This document shows, piece by piece, positions 33,336 through 39,857 of a DNA stretch of 53,929 nt (position 1 is the first letter of the stretch; every line of letters starts with the position of its first letter). Origin of the DNA: an uncultured Ruminococcus sp. (lineage in GTDB: Bacteria; Bacillota; Clostridia; Oscillospirales; Acutalibacteraceae); assembly GCA_902798755.1 (NCBI GenBank), contig CADBYC010000006.1:1-53929 (forward strand), given 5' to 3'. A model generated the notes under the pieces. The model was not told where the DNA came from, did no database searches, and saw nothing but the letters and a program-made list of their open reading frames with translations. Made by a program: the position numbers and the translations under genes.

Positions 33336-33560
33336 TCTTTGGGGAAATCCAAATAAAATGAGGGTTTTTACTAATACTGAACATATTAGCTTAATACGAA
33401 CCCGAGCGGTTCGTATGAGGAGGGTAGAACATACAAGGAGTTGCGGTATCTCGCTTGCATGATTTTATTATAGCCAAAAGCCGTGAACATTTGTTAACGT
33501 TCTATTAACGCAGGTTGAACATTTTTCAAACGATTCAGTCACCCTATCGCTCAGCCTGTC
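33336..33560. other. Gene-free stretch downstream of lexA
   Basis: No coding region. It holds a 9-bp inverted repeat, ATACGAACC and GGTTCGTAT with a 5-nt loop (33394..33416), a minus-strand TATAAT at 33467-33472, and GAACATTTGTTA at 33485-33496, one mismatch from a GAAC-N4-GTTC SOS half-palindrome. A short minus-strand RNA ending at the inverted repeat is conceivable. Confidence 0.4.
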
Positions 33561-34169
33561 TTATTCATAATTCCTGATCAGAGTGACCACCTTGCCCAAC
33601 AGCACCGCCTTATCCACGATGATCGGCTCAAAGGCGTCGTTCTCGGGCTGTAAGCGGATATGACCCTTTTCTTTGTAAAAGCGTTTGACGGTCGCGCTGC
33701 ACTCGCCGCTGACCTCGTCCTCCACCATCGCGACCACGATATCACCGTTGTTCGCGGACGGGGTGTGATGGACGATGATGATATCGCCGTCAAAAATACC
33801 CGCGTTGATCATACTTTCGCCCACAACGCGCAGGGCAAACAGCTCCCTGCCCTTACTGACGTCCTTCGGCACAGGGATATAGGTCTCGATATCCTGCACC
33901 GCCAAGATCGGCTGACCTGCCGTGACGCGGCCCATCAGCGGCACCTTGGACGTCGGCTGTTCGTTCTTTAAGCGGATACAGCGGTTGAGTCCTTCCTCGC
34001 GCTCGATCAGCCCGCGCTGCTCCAGCGCCTTGAGGTGATACGCTACCGTAGAGGTGGACTTGAACCCTGTCGCGTCGCACAGCTCGCGTACCGACGGGAT
34101 ACGTCCGTTCTCGGAGCATTCGAGGATATAATCGTATACTTTCTGTTGTCCGGATGTCAAAGGCTTCAT
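33561..34169 (-). CDS. lexA: SOS repressor LexA
   Basis: Represses DNA-damage genes and cleaves itself when RecA filaments form. The 202-residue protein has an N-terminal winged helix (residues 1-65, SVRELCDATGFKSTSTVAYHLKALEQRG) and a C-terminal S24 peptidase domain. The cleavage site is Ala84-Gly85 (VTAGQP), the nucleophile is Ser119 (VGESM) and the general base is Lys162 (ATVKRFY). All catalytic parts are intact. AGGGTG lies 7 bases upstream. Its promoter carries a LexA box over the -35, consistent with autoregulation. Confidence 0.98.
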   Translation of the reverse strand: MKPLTSGQQKVYDYILECSENGRIPSVRELCDATGFKSTSTVAYHLKALEQRGLIEREEGLNRCIRLKNEQPTSKVPLMGRVTAGQPILAVQDIETYIPVPKDVSKGRELFALRVVGESMINAGIFDGDIIIVHHTPSANNGDIVVAMVEDEVSGECSATVKRFYKEKGHIRLQPENDAFEPIIVDKAVLLGKVVTLIRNYE

Positions 34170-34201
34170 ATAATCACCCTACTTTCGTTTTCTACACCCC
34201 T

Positions 34202-34241
34202 ATCATACCATATAATTCTGAAAAATGCAAATGTTTGTTCG
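34202..34241 (-). promoter_or_regulatory. lexA promoter with SOS box
   Basis: On the minus strand: TTGCAT, 17 bases, TATGAT. CGAACAAACATTTG (34228..34241) overlaps the -35. It matches the Firmicutes LexA consensus CGAAC-RNRY-GTTYG with one mismatch. Confidence 0.78.
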
Positions 34242-34355
34242 AATTTTATCAAACTTTTTTCACGCCTGCCCGAACCGTGATTCCGATTTAACACTCTGTT
34301 CACCAACCGCGCCGCGGCTCCTGCTACAATGTATAAGGGTAATGCTGAAAAAGGC

Positions 34356-34384
34356 TTGCATTTACCTGCTCAATCGTTTACAAT
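34356..34384 (+). promoter_or_regulatory. Promoter of the dockerin gene at 34432
   Basis: TTGCAT, 17 bases, TACAAT. Confidence 0.75.
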
Positions 34385-34431
34385 ACTATTAGATATATCG
34401 TTCAGGACAACAAACTGAACAGGAGGAAGAT

Positions 34432-35244
34432 ATGAAAAGATTACTTTGCGTATTACTGATTGTCGCTCTTGCGGCTTCCATGCTGACAGCGTTTTCGCTG
34501 AGCGCATCCGCCGCGGGCGGTACATTGACCGTCACCTCACAGGGTGAGGTCCTCGGCGAGGTCGAGGTCGGCAACGAGTTCATTTACAACGTCGCCTTCA
34601 GCAGCGCGGGCTACACCGTAGCGTCGGGTCAGGGCGTGGTCAACTACGATTCCCGCTACGCTCAGTTCGTTGAATACGGTCCGCTCAAGAGCGACGGCTC
34701 TATCAACATGAGCGCCTACAGCTTCCCCCTGCGTATACGCAATTCCAGCCTTGCTTCCAATTTTACCGAACAGAATAACGAGATCTTGTTTAATTTTTCA
34801 AAGATCTCCGGCATCGGTACATTCACCGAGGACGATCATTTCTTCAAGGTACGCTTTAAGGCGGTCGCTCCCGGTACGGTCGATATCTCCTTTAACGCCC
34901 AGGCTTTGGCTACGCCGAGTATGCTCCGGCTCATTCGCTTCAATAAGCCGAACCAGCAGCTCGACCCGATCCCCTATATCCTGACGACCGTCGAACCCTC
35001 TGTCGGTTATGTCGGCGACGCTGACGGCGATTACAACATCACCGTCATGGACGCCACCTTCGTCCAGCTTCTGACCGCGGGCGTCGATTCCGCTTACAAC
35101 CCCATCAACACCGACGTCAATAACGACGGCGCGGTCGATCTTCGCGACGCGCTGGCGATCCTCCGCTACAAGTCGGGCGTCAGTACCGATACACAGATCG
35201 GCGAGTGGATCTTCACCTCCGAATCCGAATCCGATCCCACTTAA
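34432..35244 (+). CDS. Secreted dockerin protein with cohesin-like N-terminal domain
   Basis: The 270-residue secreted protein has a signal peptide (residues 1-28, ending SASAAG). A beta-sandwich of about 150 residues follows and resembles a cohesin (VEVGNEFIYNVAFSSAG; GQGVVNYDSRYAQFVEYG; FKVRFKAVAPGTVDISF). The type I dockerin has two Ca-binding segments: VGDADGDYNITVMDATFVQ and NTDVNNDGAVDLRDALAILRY. If the first domain is a true cohesin, this is an adaptor scaffoldin like Ruminococcus flavefaciens ScaC. If not, it is an Ig-like dockerin protein. The gene stands alone, next to lexA. AGGAGG lies 6 bases upstream. Confidence 0.82.
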   Translation: MKRLLCVLLIVALAASMLTAFSLSASAAGGTLTVTSQGEVLGEVEVGNEFIYNVAFSSAGYTVASGQGVVNYDSRYAQFVEYGPLKSDGSINMSAYSFPLRIRNSSLASNFTEQNNEILFNFSKISGIGTFTEDDHFFKVRFKAVAPGTVDISFNAQALATPSMLRLIRFNKPNQQLDPIPYILTTVEPSVGYVGDADGDYNITVMDATFVQLLTAGVDSAYNPINTDVNNDGAVDLRDALAILRYKSGVSTDTQIGEWIFTSESESDPT

Positions 35245-35339
35245 CGATCAAAAAAAGATCGGCAGTCGCATTTCGAGTCCACCCATTTCGAATCAAACCA
35301 ACAACTAAGGCGCAGTCGTTTGACTGCGCCCTTACTTTT

Positions 35340-35497
35340 ATACTAATCCTTGATAAAAAGATTTAATCAGATATTAGTGATATATTTCGGATAGCGCGAC
35401 GGGAGACGCAGACAGGCTGACGCCTGTCAAGGAGCCCAACAAAGCTATACGAAATATAGCGCAATAGATGATAAAGGTTTTTATTAAGGATTAGTAT
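35340..35497. repeat. MITE-like element, full copy (158 bp)
   Basis: Terminal inverted repeats of about 50 bp begin ATACTAATCCTTGATAAAAA on the left and, inverted, ATACTAATCCTTAATAAAAA on the right. They stay alignable to ATATTTCG then GATAGC or TATAGC. The core holds a small hairpin (GACAGGC with GCCTGTC). There is no ORF. Partial copies are at 37..97 and 7528..7602. Confidence 0.82.
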
Positions 35498-35503
35498 TAT
35501 CTA

Positions 35504-35845
35504 TCATTCTTCAAATTCCGAAAGGTCATACTTTTCGTATGCTTTATCGACCGCGTTTTCCGCGTCGCTTTGCTGTTCCTCTGCTTTGTCCTCATTCGCG
35601 GCGGTCTCTTCCTGTTCGTCGGCTTCCTGTTCGTCCGTTTCTTCTTCCTCTGCGCCGTTCGCTTTCAAGGTACGAAACATCAGAAAGCATATTGCGAAGA
35701 TCGCCGCCGAACCGACGAGCTGAATGATCGGGAATACGATCGTACTTCCAATAACGATCGACCGTATCAGCGTTACCAAAGAGAACACGACCGCAACCGC
35801 CGAAACTCCAACCGCTATCTTGATGATCAGCCCACTGTTCTTCAC
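35504..35845 (-). CDS. Small membrane protein with acidic tail
   Basis: The 113-residue protein has two membrane segments (residues 8-30 and 36-58: IKIAVGVSAVAVVFSLVTLI; VFPIIQLVGSAAIFAICFLMF). The tail of about 50 residues is extremely acidic (AEEEETDEQEADEQEETAA), with a final Tyr/Glu segment. It begins with GTG, and its ribosome binding site GGAGG lies in the last codons of the upstream HAD gene, one base after whose stop it starts. Translational coupling is likely. No family is recognised. Confidence 0.75.
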   Translation of the reverse strand: MKNSGLIIKIAVGVSAVAVVFSLVTLIRSIVIGSTIVFPIIQLVGSAAIFAICFLMFRTLKANGAEEEETDEQEADEQEETAANEDKAEEQQSDAENAVDKAYEKYDLSEFEE

Positions 35846-35846
35846 T

Positions 35847-36584
35847 TTACGCCTCCATAATCCACGGCAGGATCTTCCTGACGTCGCCGTCCATGATCTT
35901 GTATCTCGCGCATATCTCGCTTTCGTCCTCGACCTCGGGGCTGATCTCCTGATGGATATACACCCCGTCGATGCCGACGCCCTTCGCTCCCATCATATCG
36001 GAGTTTTTATCGTTGCCGACCATCAGACATTCCGTTTTATCCAACTCATATTTTGCCAACAGCTTTTCAAAGAACTGCCGCTGCGGCTTGCACACGCGTT
36101 CCTCAGAGCTGATCATGATACCGTCAAAGTAAGAGAGGATCCCTAAGTCCTCCATCTCGGGAATGGTAAAGCTCTCCTGCGCGTTAGAAAGCAGATAAAT
36201 CTTCTTGCCTGCGCACTTCAGTCCCTCCAGCAGCTCGATCACGCCGTCATACAGCCGTATCATCTGAGTGGAATCCGTGCGGAATCTGCGCGCTGTCTTG
36301 CGCAGCAGCCTGATATCGGCGCTGACTCCCTTATCGCTGTACAGCCTTCTGAACACCTGCAGCAGATCGATGTCCACATGCTTATAGGTCGGGTGCTTGA
36401 GCCGCTCATGTCTTAACGCGCGCTTGACGTATTTGGTATACGCGGTACGCAGCTCGCCCGGGCTGAACGAAGCGCCGCCCGTCGCGAAGCCCTGCACCGC
36501 CTTGCGCCAGAAATCGAGCGAAAACTCGTCAGTGCGTATATCGATCAAAGTGCCGTACAGATCAAAAATAATATTCTGATACAT
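35847..36584 (-). CDS. HAD-superfamily hydrolase
   Basis: The 245-residue cytoplasmic phosphatase or phosphonatase-like enzyme has motif I DLYGTLID (first Asp nucleophile is in IIFDLYGT), motif II LLSNAQES, a Lys-containing segment SSEERVCKPQRQFFEKLL and motif IV MVGNDKNSDMMGAKGVG. The helical cap lies between motifs I and II. I start at MYQNIIFD with GGGGG 9 bases upstream; the 23-codon extension lacks a site. The substrate is unknown. Coupled to the downstream small membrane gene. Confidence 0.88.
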   Translation of the reverse strand: MYQNIIFDLYGTLIDIRTDEFSLDFWRKAVQGFATGGASFSPGELRTAYTKYVKRALRHERLKHPTYKHVDIDLLQVFRRLYSDKGVSADIRLLRKTARRFRTDSTQMIRLYDGVIELLEGLKCAGKKIYLLSNAQESFTIPEMEDLGILSYFDGIMISSEERVCKPQRQFFEKLLAKYELDKTECLMVGNDKNSDMMGAKGVGIDGVYIHQEISPEVEDESEICARYKIMDGDVRKILPWIMEA

Positions 36585-36951
36585 TCGCTCAACCCCCGAA
36601 TCAGATTTTAACGGAACCTCAAAGCTTTGACATCGCCTGTCCGATATGATCACACACGGAAGTGACGATACGCCATTTTACATATATTACTGATATTTTA
36701 TCAGGTCACCATCAAAAATTCCATACATTTTTAGAATAAGAAATACCCCCTTTCCTATTAAAATTTTGTGCAAAATCCGATTGATTCCGACCGCGTTCCG
36801 CTCACGGCATGATCCCCCTCTCTCACGCCGTCTGAAATCCGCTGTGCTCCTGAGGTTTTCGACTGTTCCGCTCCCTTTTATTTGGCCGCTGATTTTTGTT
36901 TCAACAGACAAATTATAGGAAAAACTGCCCGCGATCGGTAAAATTTTGTCC
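36585..36951. other. Gene-free stretch before the SOS polymerase cassette
   Basis: About 370 AT-rich bases with no convincing ORF or known RNA. The only structure seen is a short CTGATA/TATCAG inverted repeat near 36690. Confidence 0.5.
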
Positions 36952-36986
36952 TTGACAAAATTCCGATTTTATAGTACATTTGTTCT
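36952..36986 (+). promoter_or_regulatory. Promoter with putative SOS box for the polymerase cassette
   Basis: TTGACA, 17 bases, TACATT. AGTACATTTGTTCT (36973..36986) overlaps the -10. Its reverse complement, AGAACAAATGTACT, differs by one base from GAAC-N4-GTTC and shares GAACAAA with the lexA box. Confidence 0.65.
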
Positions 36987-37018
36987 AAAAGATACTTTAT
37001 ATTTTCCGAGGTCACATC

Positions 37019-37297
37019 ATGCAACACTATATAAAAGTCTATGTCAAGGTGAATTCCGACTTTGATTCCACGGGGTATATGCTGCCGCGCACCATCACCT
37101 GGCTGGACGGAAGGACATTCAAGATCGAAGCCGTCAAGGATTTCCGACCCGCGTCCACGCTCAGCGGCCATCACAGCGGCGACTGCTATACCGTCGTGAT
37201 CCAAGGCGAAGAAAAGCACCTGTTCTTTGAGAAAACCGGCAATCTGTTCACCGCCCGTACGGGAAGATGGTATGTCGAAAAGCCCCTCGCGGGTTAG
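37019..37297 (+). CDS. Small protein of the SOS polymerase cassette
   Basis: The 92-residue basic protein has no membrane segment. It is predicted to be a beta-rich fold (YIKVYVKVNSDFDSTGYMLPRTITWLDGRTFKIEAV; CYTVVIQGEEKHLFFEK). Small proteins of this type are commonly found directly upstream of clostridial UmuC-like polymerase genes, but their role is not established. It begins 33 bases after the putative SOS box, has no strong ribosome binding site (GAGG, 8 bases upstream), and is followed 90 bases later by the polymerase. Confidence 0.68.
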   Translation: MQHYIKVYVKVNSDFDSTGYMLPRTITWLDGRTFKIEAVKDFRPASTLSGHHSGDCYTVVIQGEEKHLFFEKTGNLFTARTGRWYVEKPLAG

Positions 37298-37386
37298 GCT
37301 CCCTGCGCCGTTTTCCGACCGCCGCCTGACCCGCAAATCATCTGCTTATCCGCACCAACCCGCAATTTTTAGAAAGGAGAGATCAA

Positions 37387-38958
37387 ATGCAGCGCGCCTA
37401 TATCGCCATCGACTTGAAGAGCTTCTACGCCAGCGTCGAGTGCGTCGAACGTCATTTTGACCCCCTCTCCACCAATCTGGTCGTCGCCGATTCCTCCCGC
37501 ACCGAAAAGACGATCTGTCTCGCCGTCTCGCCGTCGTTGAAAGCCCACGGTATCTCGGGCAGAGCGCGCTTGTTTGAGGTCGTCCAGCGCGTCAAAGAGG
37601 TCAACGCCGAGCGCCTGCGCGCGGGTATCAGAAGCGGTCATATCCGCAAGAACGAAAGCGGCAAATACCAATTTACCTCCTCTTCCTTTGACGCCGCCGC
37701 GCTCATGAGCGACCCCTCGCTGGAGCTATCCTACTACGTCGCGCCGCCGCGCATGCGCCTGTACGAAGAGTACAGCACGCGTATCTATTCCATTTATCTC
37801 AAATATATCGCGCCCGAGGATATCCACGTCTACTCCATCGACGAGGTGTTCATCGACGCCACCCACTACCTCTCCTTATACAACATGACCGCCCATGAGC
37901 TTGCGATGACGATGGTGCGCGAAGTGCTCTACACCACCGGCATCACCGCGACGGCGGGCATCGGCACCAACCTGTACCTGTCAAAGATCGCGATGGACAT
38001 CGTTGCCAAGCATGTCCCCGCCGACAAGGACGGCGTCCGTGTCGCTGAGCTAAATGAGCGGAAGTATCGGGAGCTGTTATGGTGCCACCGCCCGCTCACG
38101 GACTTCTGGCGCGTGGGCAGAGGCTACAGCAAAAAGCTCGAAGCCCTCGGCCTTTTCACGATGGGCGATATCGCGCGTTACTCCCTGTCCCCCGTCTGCG
38201 AGGATATCCTGTACAAGACCTTCGGTATCAACGCCGAGCTCCTGATCGACCACGCCTGGGGCTGGGAGCCGACGACGATCAAAGAGATCAAGAGCTACCG
38301 CCCGTCCGCCAACTCCCTGTCCTCGGGTCAGGTCTTGAAAGAGCCGTACGATTACGACAAAGGCCGCCTGATCATTCGCGAGATGACGGAGCTGCTCGTC
38401 CTCGATCTTGTGCAAAAGGGGCTCGTCACCCGTCAGATCGTCCTGACCATCGGCTACGACCGCGAGAGCCTGATCGTCCTGTCAGCGGGCAGAACCGTCA
38501 GCGATACCGTCTATGCCGTCCGAAAAACAGGCAAGCCGTATCAGGGCAAGGCGACCGCCGATTATTACGGCAGAGTCGTCCCGAAGCACGCGCACGGCAC
38601 AGGCAACCTCGACCGCTACACCAACAGCACCCGCAAGATCATGGATACCGTCATGGAGCTGTACACGCGTATCGTTGACAAGGACCTTTTGATACGGCGG
38701 CTGAACATCGCCGCCTGCCACCTGATGGCAGAATCCGAGCTGACAGCCCCCAAGGCGGAACAGCTCAGCCTGTTCACCGATTATGAGAAAGAAGCCGCCG
38801 ACCGCGCCGCTGCCGAAAAGGAGCGCAATATACAAACGACCATGCTGAAATTACAGCACCGCTACGGCAGAAACGCCGTCCTCAAGGGCATGAACCTCAA
38901 GGACGGCGCGACAACGATAGAGAGAAACGGACAGATAGGAGGTCACAAAGCAGAATGA
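37387..38958 (+). CDS. Y-family DNA polymerase (UmuC/UvrX-like)
   Basis: Translesion polymerase of the SOS response. The 523-residue protein has its palm carboxylates in AIDLKSFYASVEC (Asp9) and HVYSIDEVFID (Asp152, Glu153). An insertion of about 50 residues between them (residues 75-125) distinguishes the clostridial UmuC-like family from DinB. The helix-hairpin-helix region and little-finger domain follow. Residues 455-523 add a Lys/Glu-rich tail (QLSLFTDYEKEAADRAAAEKE) in which QLSLF is a clamp-binding-like motif. AAAGGAG lies 8 bases upstream. It overlaps the YolD-like gene by ATGA, so a complex is likely. Confidence 0.93.
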   Translation: MQRAYIAIDLKSFYASVECVERHFDPLSTNLVVADSSRTEKTICLAVSPSLKAHGISGRARLFEVVQRVKEVNAERLRAGIRSGHIRKNESGKYQFTSSSFDAAALMSDPSLELSYYVAPPRMRLYEEYSTRIYSIYLKYIAPEDIHVYSIDEVFIDATHYLSLYNMTAHELAMTMVREVLYTTGITATAGIGTNLYLSKIAMDIVAKHVPADKDGVRVAELNERKYRELLWCHRPLTDFWRVGRGYSKKLEALGLFTMGDIARYSLSPVCEDILYKTFGINAELLIDHAWGWEPTTIKEIKSYRPSANSLSSGQVLKEPYDYDKGRLIIREMTELLVLDLVQKGLVTRQIVLTIGYDRESLIVLSAGRTVSDTVYAVRKTGKPYQGKATADYYGRVVPKHAHGTGNLDRYTNSTRKIMDTVMELYTRIVDKDLLIRRLNIAACHLMAESELTAPKAEQLSLFTDYEKEAADRAAAEKERNIQTTMLKLQHRYGRNAVLKGMNLKDGATTIERNGQIGGHKAE

Positions 38959-39485
38959 CGGAAAAGCCGAAATTTGCCGACCAAGCGCCGTTTACAGCAG
39001 GTTCGGATTCCCACAGTCTAAACACTCAAAACGCAAAAAAGGTCTACGCCGATATCATCGACCTCCCCCACCATCAAAGCGCGACCCGCCCGCATATGTC
39101 CCTGCACGACCGTGCGGCGCAGTTCGCGCCCTTCGCGGCGCTGTCGGGCTATGACGACATGGTCACAGAAACCGCGCGCCTGACGGATACCGAGATCGAA
39201 TTGTCGGACAGCGAGATCGAGATCATCAACAGCGTCATCGCCGAGATCGCCTCCCTCCCCGAAAACGGCGGTCACCCCACCGTATCGGTCACCCATTTTA
39301 TTCCTGATCCGCACAAGCACGGCGGACGGTACGAGCCCTTCACAGGCGTCGTCAAAAGGGTCGATCCCATCAAAAAACAGCTGATCTTCTACGGCTCTGA
39401 CTCGACCGAGGACAAAACCGTCCCCACCATCGACATCGATCTCGCAAAGGTGATCCACATCGCCATTATCTCAAATCCATCTTGA
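38955..39485 (+). CDS. YolD-like protein
   Basis: The 176-residue partner of the UvrX/UmuC-like polymerase. The conserved block HMSLHDRAAQFAPFAALSGYDDMV is the hallmark of this family. The C-terminal half is a beta barrel-like domain with charged residues (YEPFTGVVKRVDPIKKQLIFYG). In Bacillus, YolD/YqjX genes sit beside UvrX/YqjW in SOS-controlled operons, thought to act like UmuD. The start codon lies inside the polymerase stop (ATGA), so production is coupled. Confidence 0.88.
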   Translation: MTEKPKFADQAPFTAGSDSHSLNTQNAKKVYADIIDLPHHQSATRPHMSLHDRAAQFAPFAALSGYDDMVTETARLTDTEIELSDSEIEIINSVIAEIASLPENGGHPTVSVTHFIPDPHKHGGRYEPFTGVVKRVDPIKKQLIFYGSDSTEDKTVPTIDIDLAKVIHIAIISNPS

Positions 39486-39511
39486 TCGACCTTTTTTACA
39501 ATAACGGAACA

Positions 39512-39561
39512 AAAGCGCTGTGAAGAGTTAGCGTAATGCATCATTTCTTCACAGCGCTTTT
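39512..39561. terminator. Terminator of the SOS cassette
   Basis: AAAAGCGCTGTGAAGA and TCTTCACAGCGCTTTT arms (about 16 bp) separated by about 18 bases. Confidence 0.82.
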
Positions 39562-39572
39562 CTGTAACCTAC

Positions 39573-39745
39573 AAATTCATCTTACCGCCACCATCTCAGA
39601 TCAACCCTGTCCGACAGATTCATCTTACCGCCGCCGCCTCAGATCAACCCTGTCCGATAGATTCATCTTACCGCCGCCATCTCAAAACCGAACCTGCCCT
39701 ATAAGCAATCCATATCACCGTCATCTTAGATTAGACCTGTCCTAC
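39573..39745. repeat. 43-bp tandem repeat, about four units
   Basis: Units begin at 39573, 39616 and 39659 with ATTCATCTTACCGCC and continue CTCAGATCAACCCTGTCCGA. The first two differ at only a few positions, the third is more diverged and a fourth (39702..39745) is degenerate. It is non-coding and lies against the left boundary of the mobile element. Confidence 0.88.
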
Positions 39746-39750
39746 AGCAC

Positions 39751-39786
39751 AAAAAAGCTCATACCCGCTTGGGTATGAGCTTTTTT
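39751..39786. terminator. Strong terminator at the element boundary
   Basis: AAAAAAGCTCATACCC, GCTT, GGGTATGAGCTTTTTT: a perfect 16-bp stem. On the minus strand it directly follows the tRNA-like 3' end at 39786..39799, as a tRNA terminator would. Confidence 0.9.
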
Positions 39787-39799
39787 GGTGCCGGTGACC
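39786..39799 (-). other. Putative attachment site: tRNA-Thr-like 3' end
   Basis: On the minus strand the sequence is GGTCACCGGCACCA. This equals a tRNA 3' end: acceptor CACCGGC, discriminator A and CCA. It would pair with a 5' acceptor GCCGGTG, as in many tRNA-Thr genes. No tRNA body is attached, so it looks like the attR half left by integration into a tRNA gene. Confidence 0.55.
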
Positions 39800-39802
39800 A
39801 TC

Positions 39803-39828
39803 AAAACCCGCTTATAATGCGGGTTTTT
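39803..39828 (-). terminator. Terminator of the integrase gene
   Basis: AAAACCCGC and GCGGGTTTT with a 7-nt loop. It lies 30 bases past the integrase stop. Confidence 0.82.
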
Positions 39829-39857
39829 CATGACTTGTAGGTCTAACTGTTGGTTTA

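Noticed and set aside
33394-33416. ATACGAACC/GGTTCGTAT inverted repeat as a LexA box
   Set aside because: CGAAC and GTTCG are separated by 7 bases and the site lies downstream of both flanking genes; better seen as a stem-loop.
39573-39745. 43-bp tandem repeats as a CRISPR array
   Set aside because: Repeats are contiguous with no spacers and degenerate progressively; no cas genes are in the window.
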